Part shown: in pieces, positions 25,688 through 33,816 of the stretch
Layout of the letters: the number at the start of each line of letters is the position of its first letter
Position numbering within the stretch: position 1 is the first letter of the stretch
Program-made: the position numbers and the translations under genes
DNA from: Leadbetterella sp031420365
Lineage (GTDB): Bacteria; Bacteroidota; Bacteroidia; Cytophagales; Spirosomataceae
Direction: 5' to 3'
Assembly (NCBI GenBank): GCA_031420365.1
Contig: JANOMP010000387.1
Location: 1 to 36,034 of the forward strand
DNA: 36,034 bases
The notes under the pieces: generated by a model
What the model was told of the DNA's origin: nothing
The model's input: the letters and a program-made list of their open reading frames with translations, nothing else
Databases searched by the model: none

Positions 25688-25718
25688 TTTGATTTTCAAT
25701 TCAAAACCACTAATTTTG
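25688..25718 (+). promoter_or_regulatory. Promoter of the rpsF-rpsR-rplI operon
   Basis: TTTG at 25688-25691 and TAATTTTG at 25711-25718 are separated by exactly 19 bases, the same spacing and the same -7 sequence as the nuo promoter. It leaves a leader of about 43-45 bases before rpsF. A small hairpin, TCCGAA-TT-TTCGGA (25722-25735), lies at the extreme 5' end of the predicted transcript. Confidence 0.85.
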
Positions 25719-25767
25719 CAATCCGAATTTTCGGAGAAATTATTTTTTACATTATTTTATTTTCAAA

Positions 25768-26136
25768 ATGTTTCAAAACCAATACGAGGCAGTGTTCATT
25801 ATAACTCCCGTTTTATCTGAAGCCCAGATAAAGGACGCTGTTGACAAATTCAAATCAGTTCTAACTGATAATGGTGCTGAGATTACGAACGAAGAGTCTT
25901 GGGGCCTTCGTAAGTTAGCTTATCCAATTCAGCATAAAACCACGGGCTACTATCAGTTGTTTGAGTTTAAAAGTGCACCTACTTTGGTGGCTACTTTAGA
26001 AATCGAATACAAACGTGACGAACGCATAATGCGTTTTTTAACTACTAAGTTAGACAAAGATGCCGCGGCATATTCACTTCGTCGTCAAGGAAAAGTTTCA
26101 AAAACTAAAGAATCAGCAGCTTCTGTTGCAGAGTAA
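25768..26136 (+). CDS. rpsF: Ribosomal protein bS6
   Basis: Small-subunit ribosomal protein of 122 residues. Recognisable pieces are YEAVFIITPVLSE near the start, WGLRKLAYPIQHKTTGYYQLFEF at 45-67 and RDERIMRFLTTKLDKD near 85, with a short basic and alanine/serine-rich tail. bS6 binds bS18, encoded next. Codons in this operon include many that suggest high expression (for example CGT for Arg). Confidence 0.98.
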   Translation: MFQNQYEAVFIITPVLSEAQIKDAVDKFKSVLTDNGAEITNEESWGLRKLAYPIQHKTTGYYQLFEFKSAPTLVATLEIEYKRDERIMRFLTTKLDKDAAAYSLRRQGKVSKTKESAASVAE

Positions 26137-26155
26137 CACTTAAAAAAATATCAGA

Positions 26156-26410
26156 ATGTCATTAGTTAACGAACCAGTAGAAAGAAAAGATTCAAGTCGC
26201 AAAAAATATTGCAGATTCAAAAAATTAGGTATCAAGTTTGTAGATTACAAGGATCCTAATTTCCTTTTGAAATTTTTAAATGAGCAAGGTAAAATATTGC
26301 CTAGAAGATTGTCTGGAAACAGCTTAAAATTTCAAAGAAAAGTTGCAACGGCAATCAAACGTGCTCGACATTTGGCTTTATTGCCTTATGTAGCAGACGG
26401 TTTAAAATAA
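26156..26410 (+). CDS. rpsR: Ribosomal protein bS18
   Basis: Small-subunit ribosomal protein, 84 residues. The core pattern is KKYCRFKKLGIKFVDYKDPNFL followed by LLKFLNEQGKILPRRLSG and KRARHLALLPYV. One Cys (residue about 19) is retained, the other three zinc-type cysteines seen in some bS18 are absent, as is common. Lies 20 bases after rpsF. Confidence 0.97.
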   Translation: MSLVNEPVERKDSSRKKYCRFKKLGIKFVDYKDPNFLLKFLNEQGKILPRRLSGNSLKFQRKVATAIKRARHLALLPYVADGLK

Positions 26411-26465
26411 ACCTAAGTTTTTGCAAATTAAATATTGGCAAACATCTCATTAATTTAAAATTAAA

Positions 26466-26921
26466 ATGAATATTATATTAAAAACAGATATTGCAGGCCT
26501 AGGATATAAAAATGATGTCTTAAGCGTAAAGCCAGGTTATGGCCGCAATTATTTGATTCCTCAAGGCTTTGCAGTTTTGGCAACGGAATCAAATAAAAAA
26601 ATAATGGCTGAAAACTTGAAACAAGCCGCTCACAAAGCTGAGAAGTTAAAAACTGAAGCTGAAACAATAGCTCAACAAATTGGAGAAAGCCCAATTATTA
26701 TTTCTATGAAAGTAGGAGAAAGTGGCAGAATTTTCGGTAGAGTTACAAGCATTCAAATTTCTGATGCTCTTGCTCTTAAAGGCATTATTGTTGACAGAAA
26801 GAAAATTACTGTTGAAGAAATTAAATTTGTTGGTAACTTCAAAGCAATAGTGGATTTACATAAAGAAGTAAAACATGAAGTAAAAGTAAGTGTTGTAGCA
26901 GAGGAAGTTATTGTTGCTTGA
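26466..26921 (+). CDS. rplI: Ribosomal protein bL9
   Basis: Large-subunit ribosomal protein, 151 residues. The N-terminal RNA-binding domain (ILKTDIAGLGYKNDVLSVKPGYGRNYLIPQGFA) leads into the long connecting helix (residues about 43-75) and the C-terminal domain (FGRVTSIQISDAL). Last gene of the rpsF-rpsR-rplI transcript; a terminator follows. Confidence 0.97.
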   Translation: MNIILKTDIAGLGYKNDVLSVKPGYGRNYLIPQGFAVLATESNKKIMAENLKQAAHKAEKLKTEAETIAQQIGESPIIISMKVGESGRIFGRVTSIQISDALALKGIIVDRKKITVEEIKFVGNFKAIVDLHKEVKHEVKVSVVAEEVIVA

Positions 26922-26956
26922 AACAACCTTTTATTCAATATAATACGATATTACTC

Positions 26957-26993
26957 AAAAAGGGTGCAAAGTTTAAAACATTGCACCCTTTTT
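26957..26993. terminator. Bidirectional terminator between rplI and the cytochrome c gene
   Basis: A 13-bp perfect stem, AAAAAGGGTGCAA at 26957-26969 and its complement at 26981-26993, with an 11-base loop. A-run on one side and T-run on the other mean that it can act in both directions, which suits the convergent genes on either side. Confidence 0.9.
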
Positions 26994-27012
26994 ATTTATA
27001 TCTAATTTCAAT

Positions 27013-27333
27013 CTACTTTAAAGTAACAATCCAATCAGCAATTTCCTTGGCCTCTTCTTTAGGAACTTGGGTCATTGGGGCCATAGGTGGAAACCCTGGC
27101 CAATTGGCAGGCTTTGGTTTATAGATAAGCTCAACAATTTGAGCTGACTTATATTTTTTGGTTTTCATTACCTCTTTATAAGCAGGGCCAACTAATTTAT
27201 TATCAGGATTATGGCAAGCCAAACAGGTGTTTTTCTGCAATAATTTTTGAATATTTGGTGGAATTTTAGTTTGTGCTTGGGCAGCTAACAATGTTCCGAG
27301 AGTAAAAAATAAAGAAAAAATTGTTTTTTTCAT
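27013..27333 (-). CDS. Periplasmic class I cytochrome c
   Basis: A 106-residue exported protein with a signal peptide (residues 1-20, ending AQA). It has one haem motif, CLACH (Cys37, Cys40, His41), and a methionine-containing segment FPPMAPMTQVP (Met84 or Met87) that would supply the second axial ligand, then the usual C-terminal helix EEAKEIADWIVTLK. It most resembles cytochrome c-551/552, small carriers delivering electrons to a terminal oxidase or peroxidase. It is monocistronic as far as can be seen; the next gene on the same strand starts beyond a 184-base gap. Confidence 0.9.
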   Translation of the reverse strand: MKKTIFSLFFTLGTLLAAQAQTKIPPNIQKLLQKNTCLACHNPDNKLVGPAYKEVMKTKKYKSAQIVELIYKPKPANWPGFPPMAPMTQVPKEEAKEIADWIVTLK

Positions 27334-27517
27334 TTTTAAAAAATATTCTTAAAATTAATAATTGAATTCTAGACTGTAAAGGTAAATATTTTTTTTATTT
27401 TTCCATATATTTTGTTGTTAATGGGCTGTTAAATCAATGATCTTTAAAAGCCAATTTTCAAATCAATGAGAATATAGGTCTTATCTTTAAATAAACAAAA
27501 ATTTGAAGACTATTTTG

Positions 27518-29170
27518 CTACATCGAAAACGTAACTCTTAAAACTTTTGCATTAATTTCGTTCTCCTTAAAAAAACGAAACCAAAACAATTGTTGATGAC
27601 TTAGATTATCGCTAGGTGATTTAATTTCCACTAATTCATAATGATTTTCAGACCAAACTAAAAGATCAGGTAAACCTCGAGAATTCTCAACAATATTTTC
27701 AGCTATTTTCATTACAATTTGCTTTAACTTATCTAAGTCAATTTTAATAACGATAACTCGCACCATTTCCCATATTTCCTCTATCCAAACAACAAAAGGA
27801 TTAGCAGTGCCTTGATTTTTTACGAAGGTTTCCCAAAGATGAGCTAATAATTCAGAGGAATCTTGAAAAGCAGCCAATTGTTGCTCTAACTGCCCTTTTC
27901 TTTTAAAATAAAAATCCGGTAGATGTAGATCAGAAGGTCGTCGCTGAAAAGGATGATGAAAAGCTACCAAGGATGGATCGAAAATGATATCCCAAAACCA
28001 AAGTCCAAAAAGTGTCCTCCATGTGAAGTTTTCAGAAAAGCCAGCTTCAAAACCCAAATCTAAATAGTATTGAATGGCTCCTAACTCTACTTGATTCTTA
28101 TACATTTTGTCTATTTCAATTGCTTCGGAACTTTGAAGCCATTCAGTGGTTTGCTTTTTACTCTTCTTCCCCTTTAATGTTTTCAAAAAATATTCTGCAA
28201 AATATTGTTCATCTATATTAAAAGGACTTAAAATCATTTCTGAACACAGTACTTTAGCTTCTTCTATATTGCCTGTTTTCAAAAAACATCGGGCAGTGCG
28301 TTCTCTAGATGGAGTAGATTCAATAGTTTGATAAATTTCTATCGCTTCTTCGTAACCTTTGTTCTGTTCAAAGTATTTACCGATTCTTAAGGCTAATTTT
28401 TCAAAAGATGGAAAAGCAACTTTTGAAAGCGAAGGTACATTAAGATTTAAGTTAAGAAACCAATTCTTTATTTCTGCCACCGAAACTTGATTTTTTAGTG
28501 TTTCGAAAATCTCATATTGGTCTGATATCATCCACTTATCTTCTGCATCTTTTCTAGTTTCAAATCTTGCCACCAAGTCATCGTCTTTATGCTTATAATA
28601 TTGAATTAACCCCATGTCTCTAAGGACAAACTCAGTCATATCCATTGCTCTATTTCCAAAGAACAAGAACTTCATAAATGAGACATGTAATTCAAAATTT
28701 ACTTTTATAAGCTTTACTTCCGATTCGATTTTTTCAAAAATTTCTTCAACTGAAAATTTTTCAATCAAAAAATTTACTAAAATTTCTCTTTTTTCGGACT
28801 TTAAACTATTTAAGTCAAACACCTTAATTAATTCTTGCTTTGTTAAAACTTGTACAATTTCCAAAAAAAATAATTTATGCTCTTCAAAGTTAATTTTAGA
28901 GACAAAACCTATTTTATATAATTGAAGCAGCAAATTTTCCGTATTTTCTAATTCTTCGTAGGCAAGTCCATTTGTTTTAAAAAACAACCCTTTTCTATTA
29001 CAAAACCTAATAAATAAGCATTGTGCATCTTCGCTCAAGCAATAATACTGTCTCAAGAAACTCCATTCTGAAACATTTAATAATTCATGGTATTTGTCTT
29101 TTACAAAACTAAGCAAATACTCAAAATTTGTATGATAATATTTGGGAGGAAGAACAATTCTTTCGTCCAT
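27518..29170 (-). CDS. FAN1-type VRR-NUC structure-selective nuclease
   Basis: A 550-residue nuclease of the FAN1 family. N-terminal part has a region like the FAN1 SAP-side domain (LSEDAQCLFIRFCNRKGLFF, then a KVFDLNSLKSEKREIL segment); the middle is TPR-like (EEAIEIYQTIE, RTARCFLKTGNIEEAK); the end holds the PD-(D/E)xK VRR-NUC domain with Glu in VELGAIQYYL, the FTWRTLFGLWFWDIIF element, and catalytic Asp502, Glu515 and Lys517 (GLPDLL, VEIKSP) before SHQQLFWFRFF. FAN1 proteins process flap and interstrand crosslink intermediates in DNA repair. The gene starts two bases after the upstream MBL gene and is probably co-transcribed with it. Confidence 0.9.
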   Translation of the reverse strand: MDERIVLPPKYYHTNFEYLLSFVKDKYHELLNVSEWSFLRQYYCLSEDAQCLFIRFCNRKGLFFKTNGLAYEELENTENLLLQLYKIGFVSKINFEEHKLFFLEIVQVLTKQELIKVFDLNSLKSEKREILVNFLIEKFSVEEIFEKIESEVKLIKVNFELHVSFMKFLFFGNRAMDMTEFVLRDMGLIQYYKHKDDDLVARFETRKDAEDKWMISDQYEIFETLKNQVSVAEIKNWFLNLNLNVPSLSKVAFPSFEKLALRIGKYFEQNKGYEEAIEIYQTIESTPSRERTARCFLKTGNIEEAKVLCSEMILSPFNIDEQYFAEYFLKTLKGKKSKKQTTEWLQSSEAIEIDKMYKNQVELGAIQYYLDLGFEAGFSENFTWRTLFGLWFWDIIFDPSLVAFHHPFQRRPSDLHLPDFYFKRKGQLEQQLAAFQDSSELLAHLWETFVKNQGTANPFVVWIEEIWEMVRVIVIKIDLDKLKQIVMKIAENIVENSRGLPDLLVWSENHYELVEIKSPSDNLSHQQLFWFRFFKENEINAKVLRVTFSM

Positions 29171-29172
29171 AT

Positions 29173-29937
29173 CTACACGATAAAAGAAAGGCCGTCAAAA
29201 GCAAGATTTATTCCTTCGGGCAGTTCTTGCTCTACTTCTCTATGAAGACCTAATTTATGACTAATATGAGTAAAAAAAGTTTGCTCTGCACCTATTTGTT
29301 CTGCAATAGCTACTGCTTCATTTAAATTATAATGAGAAATGTGTGGGGTTCTTTGAAGGGCATTTAATACCAATATTTTAGTTCCTCTTACTTTTTCAAT
29401 TTCAGTTTCAGAAATATAATTAGCATCAGTTATATAAGTAAAATCACCAAATCGATATCCAAAAACTTGTAATTTATGATGTAAAACATGTATTGGTATA
29501 ATTTTCAAGTTTTTTATATAGAATACCTCATTTGAAACTTCACAACAAGTAATTAACGGAACGCCAGAGTAAACATTTTCTTGAAAAGCATAATAATACT
29601 CTTGTTTAAGCTGATTTAATACTCTTGAATGAGCATAAATAGGAATGTGTTTAAGACCTGAAAAATAATTAAAAGGGCGAATGTCATCTAATCCTGCGGT
29701 ATGATCTTTGTGTTCATGTGTAAAAATTACTGCATCTAGATGAGATATATTGTAAGAAAGAGCCTGTTGTCTAAAATCAGGGCCTGTATCAATAACAATA
29801 TTTAAATCGTCATTCTGAATAAGCACTGAAACTCGAAGTCTTTTGTCTCGAAAATCCAGAGATTGGCAAACGTCACACTTACAAGTAAGCACAGGCACCC
29901 CCGAAGAAGTTCCAGTGCCTAAAAATGTGATTTTCAT
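29173..29937 (-). CDS. MBL-fold metallohydrolase, PhnP-like
   Basis: A 254-residue metallo-beta-lactamase-fold hydrolase. The binuclear metal motif THEHKDH is at residues 73-79 (His74, His76, Asp78, His79); further ligands are provided by the HVLHHKLQV and ITDAN regions and a final HISH. The N-terminal Cys19-x-Cys21-x-x-Cys24 resembles the structural zinc knuckle of PhnP. PhnP is a cyclic phosphodiesterase in phosphonate degradation in E. coli, but no phn genes are here, and Bacteroidota homologues outside phn clusters have unproven substrates. It starts 14 bases after the response-regulator gene. Confidence 0.85.
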   Translation of the reverse strand: MKITFLGTGTSSGVPVLTCKCDVCQSLDFRDKRLRVSVLIQNDDLNIVIDTGPDFRQQALSYNISHLDAVIFTHEHKDHTAGLDDIRPFNYFSGLKHIPIYAHSRVLNQLKQEYYYAFQENVYSGVPLITCCEVSNEVFYIKNLKIIPIHVLHHKLQVFGYRFGDFTYITDANYISETEIEKVRGTKILVLNALQRTPHISHYNLNEAVAIAEQIGAEQTFFTHISHKLGLHREVEQELPEGINLAFDGLSFIV

Positions 29938-29951
29938 TTGTAGAACTTTAT

Positions 29952-30329
29952 TTACTGATCAGTTAATCGTTTGACAACGAGCACCAATTTGTCAAAATTT
30001 AAAGGCTTCATTAAAACATCATTAAAACCAGCTTCTTTAAATTCTTCTTCGGTGTAGTTTCTTGCGTTTCCAGTAATTGCTACTACAGGGATTTTGGATT
30101 TAGAAGCATCCAGTCCTCTTATAGCCTTTACACATTCCATCCCGTCCATAATTGGCATATTGATATCTAACAAAATAATGTCAAAATCTTCTTTTTGAAG
30201 TAATTGAATCACTTGCTCGCCATTTTTTACGGCTGTAATTTCAAAATTCTGAAATTCTAGAATCTTTTTTACCAAATTTTGGATAACTGAGCTATCCTCT
30301 GCAATTAAAACTCTATTTGGTGTAGGCAT
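29952..30329 (-). CDS. Single-domain response regulator (CheY-like)
   Basis: A 125-residue stand-alone receiver domain. Acidic pair Glu11-Asp12, phosphorylation site Asp55 (LLDINMP), the switch residue Thr86 (AITGNA) and the conserved Lys108 (MKPL) are all present. There is no output domain and no histidine kinase next to it, so it probably works through protein contacts, or as part of a phosphorelay whose kinase is elsewhere. It is the first gene of a three-gene cluster with the PhnP-like MBL and FAN1-like nuclease. Confidence 0.93.
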   Translation of the reverse strand: MPTPNRVLIAEDSSVIQNLVKKILEFQNFEITAVKNGEQVIQLLQKEDFDIILLDINMPIMDGMECVKAIRGLDASKSKIPVVAITGNARNYTEEEFKEAGFNDVLMKPLNFDKLVLVVKRLTDQ

Positions 30330-30460
30330 ATAAAATAATAATTAAAAAAGTGAAAGTGTAAAGATAACGTAAATCAATAATGTTTGAAAAAAAAAGTATA
30401 GGTAAAAGAAAAAAAAAGATTAAAAAATCTACAAATCCATGATTTAATTAAATTCAATAC

Positions 30461-30468
30461 TAATTTTG
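30461..30468 (+). promoter_or_regulatory. Candidate -7 box of the lpxH-like operon
   Basis: TAATTTTG matches the -7 consensus. It overlaps the most upstream in-frame TTG (30466), so that codon cannot be the start of a transcript from this promoter; the TTG at 30487 or a further codon is more likely. Confidence 0.55.
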
Positions 30469-30486
30469 ATTCAAATTTTAAAAATT

Positions 30487-31263
30487 TTGAAAGAAATCGC
30501 GTTATCATTCAACAAAAAAATATTCTTTGCATCTGATTTTCATCTTGGGGCTCCAAATCATGCTGAAAGTTTGATTAGAGAAAAAAAGATTTGTGATTGG
30601 TTAGATTCCATTAAAAGCGAAGCTCAAGTATTGTTTTTAGTTGGTGATTTATTTGATTTTTGGTTTGAATATAAACACAGCATTCCCAAAGGATATAGCC
30701 GCTTTCTAGGGAAAATTGCAGAATTAAGTGATTTAGGAATTGAAATTGAAATTTTTACTGGAAATCATGATATGTGGTTGGGTGACTTCTTTTCAAAAGA
30801 ATTTGGTGCAAATATTTACAGAAATCCTCAAAAGTATATAATTAACGGCAAAAAAATTTACGTTGGGCATGGAGACGGACTGGGTCCTGGAGATTATGGG
30901 TATAAATTTTTAAAAAAAATATTTGAAAACAAAATATGTAGATTTTTATTTGGTCGCATTCTGCACCCAAATTTAGGCTTAAAGATTGGATTCCTTTGGG
31001 CTGGACAATCATGGTCTAAACATGACAAAATTAAGGATGTATACGTTTTTAAATCATTAGACCAAGAGATTTTGTATCAACATTGTAAATTTATAGAACA
31101 AATTGAACATTTCGATTTCTATGTTTTTGGACACAGACATTATAAATTTGATGAGGCAGTAAATGGAAATAGTCGCTATATAAATTTAGGGGATTGGATA
31201 AAATTTGATACTTTTGCCAGCTTTGATGGGATAAAAGTAGAGCTTAAAGAATGGAAAGGATAA
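30487..31263 (+). CDS. LpxH-type UDP-2,3-diacylglucosamine diphosphatase
   Basis: A calcineurin-like metallophosphoesterase, about 258 residues. Metal-binding motifs in order: SDFHLGAPNHAES, GDLFDFWFEYK, TGNHDMWL, GHGDGLGPGDYGYKFL and FGHRHYKFD. The pattern is that of LpxH, which makes lipid X (2,3-diacylglucosamine-1-phosphate) in lipid A synthesis at the inner face of the cytoplasmic membrane. No ATG precedes the first motif; TTG 30487 gives MKEIALSFNKKIFFASD and is preferred over the TTG at 30466, which lies in the promoter box. It heads a probable operon with an SDR and a glycosyltransferase. I leave the symbol empty because Bacteroidota paralogues exist. Confidence 0.85.
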   Translation: MKEIALSFNKKIFFASDFHLGAPNHAESLIREKKICDWLDSIKSEAQVLFLVGDLFDFWFEYKHSIPKGYSRFLGKIAELSDLGIEIEIFTGNHDMWLGDFFSKEFGANIYRNPQKYIINGKKIYVGHGDGLGPGDYGYKFLKKIFENKICRFLFGRILHPNLGLKIGFLWAGQSWSKHDKIKDVYVFKSLDQEILYQHCKFIEQIEHFDFYVFGHRHYKFDEAVNGNSRYINLGDWIKFDTFASFDGIKVELKEWKG

Positions 31264-31279
31264 TATAATTAGGGAAAAT

Positions 31280-32347
31280 ATGCAGAGTAGAATTTTGATT
31301 ACTGGAGGTTGTGGTTTTGTTGGATCAAATTTAGCGATTAAAATAAAAACCAATTTCCCAGATATCCAGATTGTGGTAATGGATAATCTAAAAAGACGAG
31401 GTTCTGAATTAAATATTAGTCGTTTAAAAGATTTTGAAATTGAATTTATTCATGGAGATATACGAAACAAAGAAGATTTTAATGAAATAGGTGAAATTGA
31501 TACTTTAATAGAGGCCGCTGCAGAACCTTCTGTATTAGCAGGAATTAATTCAACTCCAGACTATGTTTTAAATTCAAATTTAATAGGAACAATAAATTGC
31601 TTAAATTTTGCATTAAAAAACAAGGCAAAATTTATTTTTCTTTCCACAAGTAGAGTATACCCAATTAAAAACCTTAACAAAATCAATTACGAAGAAGGAG
31701 AAACTAGATTATTGATTGCGAAAAATCAAAGTTTTACTGGAATTTCTACCAAAGGAATTTCAGAAGATTTTCCTTTAAATGGAGCTCGTTCTTTTTATGG
31801 AACAAGTAAACTTGCCTCTGAGCTATTAATCCAAGAATATGTTGAGTTTTATGGTTTGAAAGCGGTTATCAATCGCTGTGGCGTACTAACGGGCCCTTGG
31901 CAAATGGGGAAAATTGATCAGGGCGTTATTGTATTGTGGCTTGCTAAACATTATTGGAAAAATGATTTAAGCTATATTGGCTTTGGAGGAGAGGGAAAAC
32001 AAGTACGAGATATTCTACATATTAATGACCTTTTTGATTTAGTCATTTTGCAAATCCAAAATATTGAAACCTATTCAGGGGTAATTTTTAATGTCGGAGG
32101 TGGCATTGAGACAAGTGTTTCATTAAAAGAGCTTACTTCACATTGTGAGAAGATAACAGGAAACAGAATTCAAATAAAAAAAGTCAAAGAGAATCGGTCG
32201 GCAGATATCCCTATTTATATTACAGACAATACCAAAATCACAACTCTTTCTGGATGGAAGCCTAAAATTGGAACCGAGGAAATTTTAAGAGCTGTTTTTT
32301 TATGGTTACGAGAAAATGAAAATAATGTTAAAAAGTTATTAAGCTAA
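31280..32347 (+). CDS. NAD-dependent epimerase, CDP-paratose 2-epimerase-like
   Basis: An extended short-chain dehydrogenase of 355 residues. Rossmann motif GGCGFVGS (9-16); active-site Ser/Thr in LSTSRVY (121-127) and the YxxxK pair Tyr173/Lys177 (YGTSK). The stretch RRGSELNISRLK, the DQG motif near residue 213 and GEGKQVRDILHINDL near 238 resemble the CDP-paratose/tyvelose 2-epimerase (RfbE/TyvE) group, which acts on CDP-activated deoxyhexoses for lipopolysaccharide. However, the usual CDP-sugar synthesis genes are not nearby, so substrate assignment is tentative. It follows the LpxH-like gene by 16 bases and precedes a glycosyltransferase by 3 bases, pointing to envelope glycolipid or sugar-modification work. 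Confidence 0.75.
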   Translation: MQSRILITGGCGFVGSNLAIKIKTNFPDIQIVVMDNLKRRGSELNISRLKDFEIEFIHGDIRNKEDFNEIGEIDTLIEAAAEPSVLAGINSTPDYVLNSNLIGTINCLNFALKNKAKFIFLSTSRVYPIKNLNKINYEEGETRLLIAKNQSFTGISTKGISEDFPLNGARSFYGTSKLASELLIQEYVEFYGLKAVINRCGVLTGPWQMGKIDQGVIVLWLAKHYWKNDLSYIGFGGEGKQVRDILHINDLFDLVILQIQNIETYSGVIFNVGGGIETSVSLKELTSHCEKITGNRIQIKKVKENRSADIPIYITDNTKITTLSGWKPKIGTEEILRAVFLWLRENENNVKKLLS

Positions 32348-32350
32348 AAT

Positions 32351-33088
32351 ATGAAGTTAAGTATTATAATGCCTGCTTACAATGAAGAAGAATCTATATC
32401 AGAAACTGTTGAAACATTGGTTTTGGCATTATCAAAAACAACTATTGACTATGAAATATTGGTAGTTAATGACAATTCTAAAGATAACACAACACATAAA
32501 CTTGAAGAACTTTCAATAAAGTATTCGACTTTGAAATTTGTAACAAATCCTGGTCCTAATGGCTTTGGCTATGCAATAAGATTTGGACTCGAGCGATTCT
32601 CAGGGGACTGTGTTGCAATAATGATGGCTGATCTTTCAGATTCTCCTTCAGATTTAATCAAATATTATGATACTATGATACTCAAAAATGTAGATTGCGT
32701 TTTTGGAAGTAGATGGAACGAAGGTGGCAAAGTGATTGACTATCCAATTGTCAAAAAAATTATAAATAGGATTGCAAATAGAATTATACGATTTGTGATG
32801 AACATTAAATATAACGACACCACAAATGCATTTAAACTTTATAAAAAAGAAGTAATCAAAGGAATTCAACCAATTTTATCTCCTCATTTTAACTTAACAA
32901 TAGAATTGCCATTAAAAGCAATTATCCGAGGGTTTACATTTGAAATTGTTCCAAATTCTTGGACTAACCGAAAATATGGGGAATCGAAATTGAAAATTAA
33001 AGAGATGGGAAGCCGGTACTTTTTTATATTAATGTATTGCTTCATAGAAAAGTACTTTTCAAGGGGCGATTTTAAAGTGAAAGACTAA
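32351..33088 (+). CDS. GT2 glycosyltransferase, DPM1/polyprenyl-phosphate type
   Basis: A 245-residue family-2 glycosyltransferase. The A-region MPAYNEEESI (7-16), VVNDNSKDNT (38-47), and a DLSDSP acidic motif (Asp94, Asp97, in place of the usual DxD-type ADLQDPP) are present, followed by VFGSRWNEGG, DTTNAFKLYKKEVI and a GESKLKIKEM end. This is the pattern of dolichyl/undecaprenyl-phosphate sugar transferases (DPM1-like). It has no long C-terminal membrane domain. It stops four bases inside the end of the convergent DedA gene. Likely transfers a sugar to a lipid carrier as part of the same envelope pathway as its two neighbours. Confidence 0.85.
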   Translation: MKLSIIMPAYNEEESISETVETLVLALSKTTIDYEILVVNDNSKDNTTHKLEELSIKYSTLKFVTNPGPNGFGYAIRFGLERFSGDCVAIMMADLSDSPSDLIKYYDTMILKNVDCVFGSRWNEGGKVIDYPIVKKIINRIANRIIRFVMNIKYNDTTNAFKLYKKEVIKGIQPILSPHFNLTIELPLKAIIRGFTFEIVPNSWTNRKYGESKLKIKEMGSRYFFILMYCFIEKYFSRGDFKVKD

Positions 33089-33729
33089 TTCTCCTCTGGT
33101 TGATCTAATTCTCTTTTGGCATTGAAATACCCTTTTATTACTGTAAAAGTGGTAATTGCCAAAAAAAAGAAGATAATATAATGTACGTAATCAATGAGCC
33201 ATGGAAATCTGATTCCTAAATAATAACCGCTTCCTACTAAAGTAAATACCCACACCATTCCTCCTATAAAATTATAAAGGGTGAATTGTATAAATCTCAT
33301 TTTTACTAAGCCAGCCAATATTGGTGCAAAAGTTCTTACAATTGGCAAAAACCTAGCAATAATCAACGTTCTAGATCCATATTTTTCAAAATATCTTCTT
33401 GTTTTAGAAATATATTTTTGCTTAAAGAATAAGGAGTCTTTTCTATTTTCAATTTTATCGCCAAAAAATCTACCTGATATATAACCTGTATATGAGCCTA
33501 AAACAGCTGCTACTAAGATTGACATGATTAGGTATACAATGTTTACTTCAAGCAATTTTGTTGAGCAAAAAACACCCGAAAGAAATAGCAAATAATCTCC
33601 AGGAAGAAAAAAACCAAAGAAAAGACCGTTCTCAATATACACAATTAGGATAATAGCCAACAAACCGCCAGTTTGGATTATCTCCCTTGAGTTCATGATG
33701 TAATTAAAAAAAGAAATTATTTGATCCAC
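33085..33729 (-). CDS. DedA-family membrane protein
   Basis: A DedA/VTT membrane protein, about 214 residues from the preferred GTG at 33729. Features: ENGLFFGFFLPGDYLLFLSG (the re-entrant G-x-x-x-P-G-[DE] region), GYISGRFFGDK, and FLPIVRTFAPILAGLVKM, where the conserved Arg and Pro residues required for function in studied members are visible, then two further hydrophobic helices. DedA proteins support membrane homeostasis, envelope integrity and lipid-carrier (undecaprenyl phosphate) recycling. The frame extends to a TTG at 33789; GTG 33729 lies 20 bases after a near-consensus TATATTTA box and aligns with family N-termini; ATG 33696 is a third option. Confidence 0.85.
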   Translation of the reverse strand: MDQIISFFNYIMNSREIIQTGGLLAIILIVYIENGLFFGFFLPGDYLLFLSGVFCSTKLLEVNIVYLIMSILVAAVLGSYTGYISGRFFGDKIENRKDSLFFKQKYISKTRRYFEKYGSRTLIIARFLPIVRTFAPILAGLVKMRFIQFTLYNFIGGMVWVFTLVGSGYYLGIRFPWLIDYVHYIIFFFLAITTFTVIKGYFNAKRELDQPEEN

Positions 33730-33816
33730 TGTGGGCTTATGAATTTTTGTAAATATAATGAGGTAATTTAAAAAGGAATAACTTTTCAATATTAATATTT
33801 TAAATCTAGGTCTTAA

